Shown: positions 1 to 9,509 of the stretch, piece after piece
Numbering within the stretch: position 1 is the stretch's first letter
Layout: every line of letters begins with the position of its first letter
NCBI RefSeq assembly: GCF_000344615.1
Contig: NZ_KB467824.1
Location: 4,181,767 to 4,245,766, forward strand
Length of the DNA stretch: 64,000 bases
Direction: 5' to 3'
From: Janthinobacterium sp. CG3
GTDB lineage: Bacteria; Pseudomonadota; Gammaproteobacteria; Burkholderiales; Burkholderiaceae_D
Notes under the pieces: model-generated
Databases searched by the model: none
What the model saw: only the letters and a program-made list of their open reading frames with translations
Told to the model about the DNA's origin: nothing
Program-made: the position numbers and the translations under genes

Positions 1-79
1 TAACCGGATTGAAGAAAACCGGCGAAACGCAGGGTGGGTGATGCGCCCGTTAAATCATATTCTTTGGGGAACGGATACC

Positions 80-1114
80 ATGAACACCGATATCGAGAAC
101 ACCTCCCAATTTCTGTTCTACGCCGCACCCGACGGAAACGTAAAGGTGCAAGTAGTGCTCGGCGACGAAACCGTCTGGGCTTCGCAAAAGGGGATGGGGG
201 AAATCTTTGGAGTTGACGTTAGGACAGTCAGCGAGCATCTGCAAAACATCTTTAAAACCAATGAGTTAGTTGAAGATTCAGTTATCCGGAAATTCCGGAT
301 AACTGCCGCAGACGGGAAGGCGTACCTCACAAATTTCTATAATCTGGACGCTATCATTTCTGTCGGTTACAGAATAAATTCCGCGCAAGCAACACAATTC
401 AGGATTTGGGCCTCTTCGGTGCTGAAAGAGTATTTGGTGAAGGGCTTTGCGCTAAACGATGATAGGTTGAAGCAAGGAAGCAAGTTGTTCGGCAAAGACT
501 ATTTTGACGAACTGCTCGAACGCATCCGGGAGATTCGGGCATCAGAGCGGCGTTTCTATCAAAAAATAACAGACCTGTATGCGCAGTGCAGCATTGACTA
601 CGACAAGAATGCGCCTATCACGCAGGTCTTTTACGCTACCGTGCAGAACAAGTTTCATTTTGCCATCCATGGCAACACGGCATCCGAATTGGTCAAACTA
701 CGCTCAGATGCTGGGAAGCCAAACATGGGCCTTACAGCCTGGAGAAATGAGAAGGCAGGCGGGAAAATTCTGAAAACTGATATAGCAGTTGCCAAAAACT
801 ATCTCAGTGAACCAGAACTAAGAAATATGAATCGCTTAGTTTCACAGTACCTCGACTTCGCCGAAGGCATGGCAGAGCGCCAGAAAGCTATGACGATGGA
901 AGCGTGGACTAAAAAGCTAGACGACTTTTTGAAGTTTAACGAGTACGAAGTTTTGGACGGCGCTGGCCATGTATCAGCAGATGCAGCGAAGAAACTTGCT
1001 GAAGTTGAGTACGCCAAATTCCGTACCATTCAGGACAAAGAGTTCACTTCAGATTTTGATAAAGTTGTGGATAAAATAAAGACTGACGGGCAGATTCCTT
1101 CGCGGATTGACTAG
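80..1114 (+). CDS. rhuM: RhuM-family protein
   Basis: The 344-residue product matches the RhuM family: an N-terminal region with the ETVWASQKGMGEIFGV and SVGYRINSAQATQFRIWA signatures (about residues 30-110), then a helical, charged C-terminal half. RhuM proteins occur on pathogenicity and defence islands; their biochemical role is not established. The ATG at 80 is preferred to the in-frame ATG at 38 because a purine-rich GGGGAACGG lies just upstream and family members start close to this point. The gene is more AT-rich than the core genes and lies beside a resolvase and a restriction enzyme, so it is probably acquired. Whether it takes part in phage defence here is inference only. Confidence 0.85.
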   Translation: MNTDIENTSQFLFYAAPDGNVKVQVVLGDETVWASQKGMGEIFGVDVRTVSEHLQNIFKTNELVEDSVIRKFRITAADGKAYLTNFYNLDAIISVGYRINSAQATQFRIWASSVLKEYLVKGFALNDDRLKQGSKLFGKDYFDELLERIREIRASERRFYQKITDLYAQCSIDYDKNAPITQVFYATVQNKFHFAIHGNTASELVKLRSDAGKPNMGLTAWRNEKAGGKILKTDIAVAKNYLSEPELRNMNRLVSQYLDFAEGMAERQKAMTMEAWTKKLDDFLKFNEYEVLDGAGHVSADAAKKLAEVEYAKFRTIQDKEFTSDFDKVVDKIKTDGQIPSRID

Positions 1115-1202
1115 GTAGCTCAAAAAGCAGCGTCCACATTAAGCCGCCATCCGGCGTCCAGCTTAATGCGGGTCTAGCGGCCGACGGCGTGGCCAGTGTT
1201 CT

Positions 1203-1763
1203 CTATACGGCCTTGATGGCGGAGTACAGCGTGGCCCTGCTCACGCCGTATTCCTCGGCTAGAGCGGTCTTGCTCTCCGTAACGGCGCGCTGGCGAATCG
1301 ATGCAACCTGGGCGGCGCTGAGCTTAGCGGAACGACCCATATGCTTGCCATTGGCGCAGGCACGGGCCTGCCCCTCGGCGCGGCGCTCATTTATCATGGC
1401 CAACTCGAAGGAGGATACCGCGCCGAGCATGGTCAGCAACATCTGGTTCATCGCGCTGGTCTTGTCGGCGGTGAAGGTCAGTCCCTCTTTTTTGAACGTG
1501 ATGCTCACACCCTTGTCCGTCAACTGTTTGACCAGCGCCAGCAGGTCAGCGGTATTGCGCGCCAAGCGGCTGATTTCATGGACTAGCACCGTGTCGCCTT
1601 CGCGGACATGCGAAAGCATCGCCTGAAGCGCTGGGCGGTTCGTATCGCTGCCGCTGCATTTATCTTGGAAGACTTTATCAAGGGGCAGGCCGTCGAGTTG
1701 GCATGCGGTGTTTTGGCCGACGCTTGAAACCCGGATATATCCTACCGTTTGTCCTGCGCCCAT
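1203..1763 (-). CDS. Serine site-specific recombinase (resolvase family)
   Basis: The 186-residue product has the resolvase/invertase catalytic fold. The N-terminal GYIRVSS carries the nucleophilic serine, followed by QLDGL, DK.SG.DT.RP and the arginine motif HEISRLARNTADL. The C-terminal end (about 140-186) is a helix-turn-helix of the Hin type (ALAEEYGVSRATLYSAI). The start at 1763 is chosen because GAAGGGGAA sits directly before that ATG; longer frames upstream lack a site. It resolves or inverts DNA at specific short sites. Direct repeats lying 26-59 bases upstream may be its binding sites. It resembles the second recombinase at 60691-61275 in motifs throughout. Confidence 0.9.
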   Translation of the reverse strand: MGAGQTVGYIRVSSVGQNTACQLDGLPLDKVFQDKCSGSDTNRPALQAMLSHVREGDTVLVHEISRLARNTADLLALVKQLTDKGVSITFKKEGLTFTADKTSAMNQMLLTMLGAVSSFELAMINERRAEGQARACANGKHMGRSAKLSAAQVASIRQRAVTESKTALAEEYGVSRATLYSAIKAV

Positions 1764-1788
1764 TTTGTTCCCCTTCACGATTGTGTAA

Positions 1789-1822
1789 GGAAAGTACATA
1801 GGACTTTTCGGAAAGTGTATAG
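1789..1822. repeat. Direct repeat pair upstream of resolvase
   Basis: GGAAAGTACATAG (1789-1801) and GGAAAGTGTATAG (1810-1822) match at 11 of 13 positions and start 21 bases apart, two helical turns. Their place directly upstream of the resolvase suggests recombinase binding or autoregulation; this is inferred from position. Confidence 0.45.
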
Positions 1823-2184
1823 TTGATTCGTTTTGATACTTGCTGGACACCATTTCTCCGGGCAAGGTGTTTGGCAATCGTTGTGTTGAGAAAGTATGCC
1901 TTCTCGCCTGAGCAGGTGGGCGACGCCGGGATGGGACACCTCAGCGTTAATGTATTGATGTGATGCAGGGCAGATCATCGAACGACAAAATAGAGCGTTT
2001 GACGCAACGAGAGCGCTTCTTCGGCGCCACTGAGCATCGTGTGCATGGTGTGAGCGCACTGGGAGCGATCTTGGAGATCATCGCTCTTGCTCCATGCTGT
2101 CTGCCTCTTCAAGCGCTCCTCCACTCTACCATAGAAAAAATTTAACCTAGGTTTCCACGCCTGTTCCTTTACAATCTTGCATCC
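1823..2184. other. Gap without recognisable gene
   Basis: This 362-base stretch separates the resolvase from the restriction enzyme. Short open frames exist on both strands but none carries a recognisable motif or ribosome-binding site. A possible -10 box TACAAT lies at 2170-2175, just before the restriction gene, without a convincing -35 at normal spacing. Confidence 0.5.
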
Positions 2185-4859
2185 GTGAACATCTTAGCGC
2201 ATCCCGCCAGTCCGAACCGTACTAGCAATAGGAATAAAAACTTGAAAAATATTTTCTGCAAAAAAAGCGACCTGAGCAACGAAGCGACCGTTGAGTCATA
2301 TTTTGTTGACAGACTGCTAAAATATCTTGGATATGCGGACAGTGACATATCACTGAAGGATAGCATTTCCGAATTTGCAGTCGGAAAAGGTAGTAAAAAA
2401 CCCTTTATCGGCCGGATTATGTCTTAAAAGTCGGCGGCATTCCCGCAGTTGTTGTGGACGCAAAATCCCCAAGCGAAAATATCGAAAACTGGGAACATCA
2501 ATGCTTTTCCTACTGCTTGGAAATTAACAAAGAATTTGACTACAATCCAGTTAAATATTTTGTTCTTACTAACGGTCTAAAGACGGCAGTTTACCAGTGG
2601 GACAAAAAAAACAATTTAATTGAAATGGATTTTGATGAATTTAACATTGAGTCTTCCCAACTCACGAAACTCATCGCGCTAATTTCCCACACATCGATTC
2701 GCGGGATGTCGGAGTCTTTGAAAGAAGAGGTCGATCAGCAAAATTTCGATTTTAAGTGCATTTCATTGGAAGAACTTGCTGCTAAATTTCAAAGACTACA
2801 TCAAGAAATATGGCAGGCTGAAAAAAAAGGTCCGAGCGCTGCATTTCAGGAACTTATAAAGATCTTTTTTGTGAAAATTCGGAAAGACAAGGACATCCAC
2901 GCAAAGCTTGGTATGTCTCCATCACCGAAATATAAAGACGTTGTTTTCTCACAACATTGGATTGTTAGTCAAACAGAAGTTGCCAATCCTATAAATGACA
3001 TATTATTTCGAACCTTGATTTTAGAGCTTGAAAAAGACATTTTATCTGGAAAGAAAAAAAGATTTTTTGATGGCAGTGACCAAATAAATCTGTCTTCTGG
3101 GACTTTAAAAAAAGTTGTTAAAGAGATTGAACATGTTGACTTATTTGGCATGGAAGAAGATGTTCATGGCAGAATGTTTGAGACATTTCTGGATGCTACA
3201 ATCCGCGGAAAAGACATTGGTCAATTTTTTACGCCGCGTGATGTTGTCGGATTGATGGTTGAATTGGGCAGCCCGATCGCGTCGAAGAATCACGTCGATA
3301 AAATTCTTGATGCCTGCTGTGGATCTGGTGGATTTTTAATTACGGCACTTACATCAATGTTGCTGCAAGCTTCTTCCATAAAGGGAATGACATCAAAAGA
3401 GCGTCAAGAACTGGACGATACTATAAAGACAAAAAGTGTATATGGCATTGATGCTGGAAGCGATCCAGCCATGTACAAAATTGCACGCATGAATATGTAT
3501 TTACACGGCGATGGTGGTAGCAATATCTATTATGCAGATTCGTTGGATAAAGGAATCGGCCGGGTGGGCGCCGAAAGCTTGGAAGTTGACAAACAGTTAG
3601 ATGAGTTACGGCGTTTGATAACCGAAGAAAAAATAAAATTTGATTTAATTCTTTCCAATCCACCCTTCTCTCTTCTGTACACAAGGGAAAATAAAGATCA
3701 AGAACGAATTCTCAACCAATATGCTCTATCACGCGATAGAAAAGGCGGAAAAATCGTCAATAAGCTTATCAGTAGTGTGATGTTTATAGAACGCTATAAG
3801 GATTTGGTCACGGATGACGGAAAAATTGTTGCAGTAATTGATGACTCCGTCCTATCTGGATCTTCTTATGTTCATGTTCGTGATTATATTCGCGAGAACT
3901 TTATTATCGACGCTATCATATCACTACCTGGAGATGCATTTCGCCGCGCCTCTGCCCGAGTTAAAACGTCAGTGATTATACTCCGCAAGAAAATTGAAGA
4001 GGAAACGCAACAAGATGTCTTCATGGCATCATCAATTTATCTTGGCATTGAATCGAAAACGGCCAAACGAATCGGCATAAAGGTCCTTGACCTTGAGAAT
4101 GCCAAAATCGAAGAGCAAAACCGTATGGTTGCCGACTACAACGCGTACGTTGCTGGTGTCAATGGCGAATATGTCGTCCAATTTTCTAATTGCCTAGATA
4201 GGCTCGATGTAAAGTATTGCATCAATGACCGTGGACGTAAAGCGTCAACCTGGGTAGCTGGTGGTTACAAAGTTAATCGATTAGGCAGCATCCTTTCACC
4301 CGCAACAGATCGATCAGAAAAAGTAGAAGAAGAAGATGAGTACCCGCTATTAATTGTTAATTACGACGGTGAAATTAATGACGGTGAGGTATTGGACGGG
4401 GCTGATTCTTCATATTCTAAACTTTATAAAGTAAAACAGTGGGATTTGCTTATATCGAATATGGGTTTTGGTCGCGGGGCAATTAGTGTTGTTCCACCGC
4501 ATCATGCAGGGAAATTTGTCTCAAATGAATACACAATACTGACATCGCCATCTAAGGAATGCGCAGTTTTTTATTGGAATCTATTAAGAACAAAAGAAAT
4601 TTTAGGTGATATTTTTTCTTCGACAACAGGCATGAATCGGGGAAGGATAAAATGGGACATCATTCAAGATGTCTTGGTTCCTGTTTACGAAAGAAATGCC
4701 GAAATAACAAAACTAACAAAAGAAATTGAAGAATTTTGGACTGCTTATGAGAAATTCACGACTAGCAAAAATATTCATATTGAGCGCGTATCCGCTGAAC
4801 TTGATGTCGCTGGGAACGATTCACTAGATCGCTGGTTGTCTTTTAAACCACCAGAGTGA
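2185..4859 (+). pseudogene. Single-chain type I-like restriction-modification enzyme (nuclease-methylase-specificity), frameshifted
   Basis: Two reading frames together encode one protein of about 890 residues. The first frame (2185-2427) runs ISEFAVGKGSKK and then leaves frame. The second frame is open from 2397 and gives LYRPDYVLKVGG...VVVDAK, the N-terminal PD-(D/E)xK nuclease motif of type I R subunits. An N6-adenine methylase domain follows, with motif I DACCGSGGF from 3309 and motif IV NPPF from 3657. The C-terminal 250 residues resemble an HsdS-type target-recognition region. The two frames meet at an A6 tract (2395-2400); one more A would join them. The 801-residue part from the GTG at 2454 keeps methylase and recognition regions but loses the nuclease aspartate. 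The start is uncertain: GTG 2185 lacks a ribosome site, while TTG 2242 follows AGGAAT. AT-rich, probably acquired. Confidence 0.8.
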
Positions 4860-5013
4860 CGTCTTGACGACGAGCAGCTTGACCTCAGCTCAGTGAAACT
4901 AAGGAATCACCGGACCGTCAGCATTTTTTCTGGATCAATTGTTTAGGACGTTTCAGACATGATTTGTGTGGTTTCGAGAGTCTTCTACCCCCTGTGTCAG
5001 GATAGATGTCGTG

Positions 5014-5960
5014 TCACCCCGCTTGGTTGTACACGCGCTTAACGAACAATTCAGGCTTCTTTGCCTGCCAGTCTTTGAGAGCCTGAATCGGTGTCATATG
5101 GTTTGATGCGCGCTGCGGAATGCTGTTGTTGTAGATCTTCAAATAGCCGCGTAGGGTCGACTCAAGTTCCGCCGCAGACGCGAACCTCGTCTGGCCGACG
5201 ATCTCGCTGATGCGCCCGTTAAAGCGTTCGACCATGCCGATTGTTTGCGGATGGCGTGGTGGGATGAGTCTGTGCTCAATGCCTTATTGTTTGCAGAGTC
5301 GATCGAACACATGCTTGCCAGTCGGTATCCGCTTGCCATCAGCGTCTTTCGTCCTGCTGGTGTAGCGGTCAGTGAACTGGCTCCCGTTGTCGGTCAACAG
5401 CCTGACGATCTTGACTGGGCAGGCGCTCTTGACCTCGCTCAGGAAGTCGACGCTGCTGCTATCGGACTGGTCGGCATAGATCTCCATGAAGACCCAACGT
5501 GTGGCCCGGTCGATGGCGACGCAGGTAGCGCCGCGATGACTCGACCGGCATCTGCGGCAGGTACTTGATGTCGATGTGAATAAATCCCGGTTCATAGTCT
5601 TAGAAGGTTTTTTTCCTGGCCGGCTCGCCGCTCTCCTGAGCCACCAGGTCGGTTAGCTGGGCGCCCCAGGCCGGCATGGGAGACAGCAGGATTGATGAAC
5701 TCGCGCGAGATGGCCAGCAGCTCGTCTGTGGGCAGCAACAGCGTGGTGCGGAGCTCGACGACGATCGCCTCCTGCACCGGCGTCAGCGTGGTGCGTAAGG
5801 TATCAGGACGATGCGAACGGTCCTCCGCGCTATCACGTTCCTGCCACTTGCGGATGGTCTGCCGGGTCACGTTATAACAGCGCGCCAGTTCGGCCTGGCT
5901 CAAGGTGAATTCCCGAATCTCTTTGCGGATCAAGTGGGTCGTTCTGGCGAGGCTATGCAG
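5014..5960 (-). pseudogene. IS481-family transposase remnant
   Basis: Three pieces in different frames line up as one IS481-type transposase. The N-terminal helix-turn-helix is REFTLSQAELARCYNVTRQTIRKWQERD (5592-5933). The rve/DDE core contains VAIDRATRWVFMEIYADQ and LLTDNGSQFTDR (5284-5595). The C-terminal part is MVERFNGRISEIV through FVKRVYNQAG (5014-5235). Frames break near 5590 and 5240. At the position expected for the start (HSLARTTHL) the codon is CTG at 5958-5960, so the start seems lost as well. The element is inactive. Its outer ends could not be paired, so the insertion itself is probably truncated. Confidence 0.85.
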
Positions 5961-6033
5961 GGCTTGGCTTAAGGTACAGGGCGTGATTCGCTGGAAAGAA
6001 GTAGTGTACTCAAAACGTGCCTGGCTTTAAAGA

Positions 6034-6089
6034 GTGGCCAGCTACGGAAAGGTGCATAATCACACGAATCTAAACACTTAGGTGGCCAG
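6034..6089. repeat. GTGGCCAG repeat pair, possible IS21-type end remnant
   Basis: GTGGCCAG occurs at 6034-6041 and again at 6082-6089, the second within AGGTGGCCAGTTCGAAAT. Repeated blocks of this style form the ends of some IS21-family elements. No IstA or IstB sequence lies beside it, so this is at most a terminal scrap. Confidence 0.3.
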
Positions 6090-6218
6090 TTCGAAATCTG
6101 CAGTCAACAGCAGAATACAGCAGCAAATCAGAGGGTTACCCGCTTCGGCCTGTGTCCCTTTTTTCTTACGCACCACCCGCGCCTCCTTACTTCGCCGCTA
6201 TGCAGCGGTGCACTCGCC

Positions 6219-6794
6219 ATGCCAAGCAACCTCTCTTTACTCGACTTTAACCGCCCCGGTGGCCTTGCCTTGCTACTGCTGTTCGCCGGTGTCGCCACGC
6301 TGCTGCTGCGCCGCTTGGTGCCAGCCTCGTTCGCGGCGCTGGGCGCGGGTCGCATCGTCCGCGGCTATCTGGCGGTGGCTGCGGCCATCGCGGCGCTGGC
6401 CTTGATGGAGGCCGTCTCTCAAGGCTGCGGCCAAGTGGCGCAAGGACAGCTCGCCCCGGACCAGCTCGGCGGTTGGCTGGCGCATTCCTTCGTGTACCTA
6501 GCCGCGCTGATGCTCGCCGCGGCGCTGCCGCTGCTGGCCGCGCTGGTCGTGCCGGCGGCGGTATGGCTTGCCGGGAAAAATCGCGCAACCCTGCCGGCCG
6601 TCGTCGGAGGCGGACTGGTCATTGCCGCGGTCGGCGCCGCCTGCCACGCCGCTGGGTCATCAGGCGAGTGGGGACCGACGCAGCAGTTCGACGCCGTCCT
6701 GGCGTTCATGTCGCCCGTCGGCATCGGTATCGTCTTGCTGCCCCTGGTGTTCGGCATGGGTTGCCAATTGCCGCTGCGGCGCGAGCGCCGCTAA
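6219..6794 (+). CDS. Small integral membrane protein of unknown function
   Basis: This 191-residue protein is not one I recognise. It has four to five hydrophobic segments (about residues 14-32, 46-64, 90-120, 125-145 and 162-182) joined by short loops, and ends in basic RRERR, consistent with an inner-membrane protein. Codon use is strongly G/C at third positions, matching core genes. It lies between the mobile-element region and the BON lipoprotein gene and is convergent with the latter. The ribosome site before ATG 6219 is weak, so the start is tentative. Confidence 0.65.
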   Translation: MPSNLSLLDFNRPGGLALLLLFAGVATLLLRRLVPASFAALGAGRIVRGYLAVAAAIAALALMEAVSQGCGQVAQGQLAPDQLGGWLAHSFVYLAALMLAAALPLLAALVVPAAVWLAGKNRATLPAVVGGGLVIAAVGAACHAAGSSGEWGPTQQFDAVLAFMSPVGIGIVLLPLVFGMGCQLPLRRERR

Positions 6795-6850
6795 GGGCTT
6801 TGCCGTTCAATCGGCCCGCCCGCGCCGCAATGCCGCGCAAGCGGCCCCGG

Positions 6851-7162
6851 CTACTTGACGACCATGTCGTTTTTGACGGCCGTGACGCCCTTCACGCCGC
6901 GCGCGACCTGGACCGCCTTGCTGATGTCCTCGCGCGAACTGACGAAGCCGCTCAGTTGCACCGTGCCTTTGAAGGTTTCGACGTTGATTTCGCGCGCCTT
7001 TAGCTGGGGGTCGTCGACCAGGGCCGCCTTGACCTTGGTCGTGATAAGCGAGTCGTCGATGTATTCGCCAACGCCCTCGCGCTTGGCGGTCGGCGCGCAG
7101 GCCACCAGCGCCAGCGTCAGCAATGCGACCAGGAATGAATAAAGGGGATGCACTCGTTTCAT
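6851..7162 (-). CDS. BON-domain lipoprotein (OsmY-like)
   Basis: The 103-residue protein begins with a lipoprotein signal (FLVALLTLALVAC, lipobox LVAC). It continues with one BON domain (about residues 34-102: DDSLITTKVKAALVDDPQLKAREINVETFKGTVQLSGFV...VKGVTAVKNDMVV). BON domains associate with phospholipid membranes in the periplasm; OsmY/DolP relatives help envelope stability under stress. AAGGAGCAGAGCC precedes the ATG and supports the start. It sits downstream of the tad locus on the same strand but 160 bases away, so shared transcription is uncertain. Confidence 0.9.
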   Translation of the reverse strand: MKRVHPLYSFLVALLTLALVACAPTAKREGVGEYIDDSLITTKVKAALVDDPQLKAREINVETFKGTVQLSGFVSSREDISKAVQVARGVKGVTAVKNDMVVK

Positions 7163-7322
7163 GGCTCTGCTCCTTGGGGTGGGTTGGTGCGCGGCGCGCG
7201 TCAGGCCCGAACGGCGCCGCCGCCGCGGGCCGGACGACTGCGAACGGCTGTCTTATTGTCGGCGCTGGCGCGGCGCGCCGTTTGTGCGGCGTCAAACGGG
7301 CCAGCCTTTGCGCCGCCGCGCC

Positions 7323-8444
7323 TCAACCGAGTTTGCCCGGCTCCAGCCGGGCCAGCTTCGCCGCTTTGCCGTAGCGGCGCTGCAGCGCCGCCGCGTCGAG
7401 CAGGTCGCGGCCCAGCACCACGCGCAGGTCGGCCGCGCCGCAACTGGCCTGCTCCAGTAGTACCAGCGGTCCCAGCCGGGCCGCCAGCGCGCGCGCCTGC
7501 GCCGCCATGTCGGGCCGGTATTCGACGCGGCTGCGCGCGACCCGGAACGAGGCGTCGTTGCCGAGCCGGACCACGCGCAGTTGCTCGCTGGCGAGCGTGC
7601 GCCCCAGCGCCGCCGCCATGCCGGTGACGCCGTTGCCGTTGCGAATTTCCAGCAGCAGCGGCGCCGGTCGCGGCGCGCCGTGCGCCAACGGTGGCGGTGC
7701 CGGCGCCGCCTCCGCAGTCACAGCCGGCGCCGCCACGCGCCGCAGTTGCAGCACGTCGCCGCTGGCCACCAGTTCGGTACGCGCCAGCGCGTCGCTGCCG
7801 GCATCGGCGCGCTCGGCCTGCCGCGCCGGCGCGGCGGCGGGCGCTGCCCCCACGCCGTGGCGCCGCAGCAGCGCGTAGTCGTCGCCGGCTTTGTGGGTGC
7901 GCAGGCTGGCGGCCTGGGCCAGCATCAGCGCGGCCCGCTCGGCCTGGCCGATTTTCGCCAGCACGGCGCCGAGGTGCTCCCAACTGCGCGCGTTCGACGG
8001 GTCGAGCACGCAGGCCTGCTCCAGCGCGGCCAGCGCGCGCTCGTTGTCGCCGCCGAGGAAATAGGCATAGCCCAGGTTAGCGAACAGGAAGGCGCTGCGC
8101 GGCGCCGCCGCGCCGGCCCGGGTCAGGTCTTGCCACAGGGCGATCGCGCGGCCGTAGTCGCCCTGCGCCGCCGCCAGCACCGCCAGGGCGTTGCCGGCGT
8201 TGACATGGCCGGGGTCGAACTGCAGCGCCAGTTGGTAGGCGCGCGCGGCGTCGGCGTCGCGGCGCGCCGCGTGTTGCTTGCGACCCAGCGCGTAGTAACC
8301 GTCGGCCAACTGGGCCGACTGGACCGACTGGACCGGCGCCGGCGCGAACGGCGCGCCGGCCGGCGCCTGGCCGCCACCGGCGCAGGCGGCCAACAGAACC
8401 GTGGCGCAGGCGGCGGCAAGGCGGGTAAGGGGTGTTGTGTGCAT
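7323..8444 (-). CDS. tadD: TadD-like TPR lipoprotein with LytR C-terminal-type domain
   Basis: The 373-residue product carries a lipoprotein signal (LAAACATVLLAAC), then TPR repeats from about residue 45 to 175 (ADGYYALGRKQHAARRDAD..., AFLFANLGYAYFLGGDNERALAALEQA). A C-terminal domain like LytR_C follows (LLLEIRNGNGVTGMAAALGRTLASEQLRVVRL). TadD helps assemble the outer-membrane secretin of Flp pili. The start at 8444 follows GGGAGAAGCCGC; a longer frame upstream has no such site. It is the last gene of the tad operon, after tadC. Central linkers are Ala/Pro-rich. Confidence 0.85.
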   Translation of the reverse strand: MHTTPLTRLAAACATVLLAACAGGGQAPAGAPFAPAPVQSVQSAQLADGYYALGRKQHAARRDADAARAYQLALQFDPGHVNAGNALAVLAAAQGDYGRAIALWQDLTRAGAAAPRSAFLFANLGYAYFLGGDNERALAALEQACVLDPSNARSWEHLGAVLAKIGQAERAALMLAQAASLRTHKAGDDYALLRRHGVGAAPAAAPARQAERADAGSDALARTELVASGDVLQLRRVAAPAVTAEAAPAPPPLAHGAPRPAPLLLEIRNGNGVTGMAAALGRTLASEQLRVVRLGNDASFRVARSRVEYRPDMAAQARALAARLGPLVLLEQASCGAADLRVVLGRDLLDAAALQRRYGKAAKLARLEPGKLG

Positions 8445-8500
8445 GCGGCTTCTCCCGCGGCTGGGCAGCCGCATAGTGTGGCGCCGGCGCGGGCGCCGGT

Positions 8501-9427
8501 TCAGCGAATCGACAGGGTCTTGCCGAGCTCTATGCCGGCGGGTCCGACCAGCACCAGTAGCAGCGTTGGAAACACGCAAAAAATCAGCGGAAATAGCAGT
8601 TTCAAGGCGATTTTCGCGGCCGCCTCCTCGGCCACCAGGCTGCGTTTGCTCCGCAGGTTGTCGGAATGCACGCGCAACGAATCGCCCATGCTGGTGCCGA
8701 AGCGCTCGGACTGGATCAGCATCGCCACCAGCGTGTCGACGTCCTCGACGCCGCTGCGCAGGGCCAGGTTGCGCAGCGCCTTTTCCTTGCTGAAGCCGGC
8801 GCGCATTTCCATCAGCACCAGTTGCAGCTCCTGCGCCAGCACCACGCTCTTGATGTGGATTTCGGCGGCCACCTTGGCCAACCCGCGCTCCAGGCTCAGG
8901 CCGGCCTCGACGCACACCGTCAGCAGGTCGAGCGCGTCCGGGAAGGTTTCGAAAATCTCGCGCTGGCGCCGCTCCGCGCAGCGCGCCAGCACCGCGTTGG
9001 GCAGGTAGTAGCCGACGCTGGCGCAGACGAACAGCAGCAGCAGCAGACTGCGGTGCAGCACGGCGCCGAGCGCGCCGGCGGCGAACAGCGCCACCAGCGC
9101 CGGCAGCAGCAGCGCCAGCAGCGACTTGGCGGCGAAATACAGCGGCGCCGTGGCCGGGTGGCGCCAGCCGGCGTTCATGAAGCGGGTGCGCAGCGGCGAA
9201 CGCTCCCAGCCGTCGGCCGGCAACGACAGGCGCGCCAGCGGCTGCGCCACCTTGGCGGCGCGCTCGATCCAGCCGCTGGCCGGCGCCGCCTGCGCCTCGG
9301 CCGGCGCCATGAACGAGAACAGGCGCCGGCGCAGCGCCACCGGCATAAACATCAGCAGCGCCAGCCAGACCAGCGCGACGACGACGCCGAACACGATGAC
9401 GAGGAAACCCCATTGCCGCCCGTTCAT
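8501..9427 (-). CDS. tadC: TadC, inner-membrane platform protein (type II secretion F family)
   Basis: The 308-residue membrane protein has an N-terminal anchor (LVIVFGVVVALVWLALLMF), two central hydrophobic segments and a T2SSF domain (EIFETFPDALDLLTVCVEAGLSLERGLAKVAAEI...). A further C-terminal segment follows (LLFPLIFCVFPTLLLVLVGPAG). With TadB it forms the platform on which the TadA motor acts. AAGGAGGCGTC before ATG 9427 is a strong ribosome site. Directly downstream of tadB in the tad operon. Confidence 0.9.
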   Translation of the reverse strand: MNGRQWGFLVIVFGVVVALVWLALLMFMPVALRRRLFSFMAPAEAQAAPASGWIERAAKVAQPLARLSLPADGWERSPLRTRFMNAGWRHPATAPLYFAAKSLLALLLPALVALFAAGALGAVLHRSLLLLLFVCASVGYYLPNAVLARCAERRQREIFETFPDALDLLTVCVEAGLSLERGLAKVAAEIHIKSVVLAQELQLVLMEMRAGFSKEKALRNLALRSGVEDVDTLVAMLIQSERFGTSMGDSLRVHSDNLRSKRSLVAEEAAAKIALKLLFPLIFCVFPTLLLVLVGPAGIELGKTLSIR

Positions 9428-9509
9428 GACGCCTCCTTCCGGCCGGCCGCGGCCGCGCCCATCCGCTTGCAGCGCCTGGTCCGCTTCCGCGGCGTCCGCT
9501 GTATGGGTT

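Noticed and set aside
39..54. 16-base string TGATGCGCCCGTTAAA shared with 5208-5223 in the IS481 remnant
   Set aside because: One exact 16-mer pair in 64 kb is near chance expectation, flanks do not match, and no transposase sequence lies at the first copy.
1960..2145. 61-residue plus-strand frame in the gap before the restriction gene
   Set aside because: No ribosome site, no recognisable motif, and composition like neighbouring non-coding DNA.
8501..9413. Upstream extension of the tadD frame through tadC, giving a 696-residue product
   Set aside because: The extension is Arg/Ala/Gly-rich shadow of tadC; the true tadD start with ribosome site and lipoprotein signal is at 8444.
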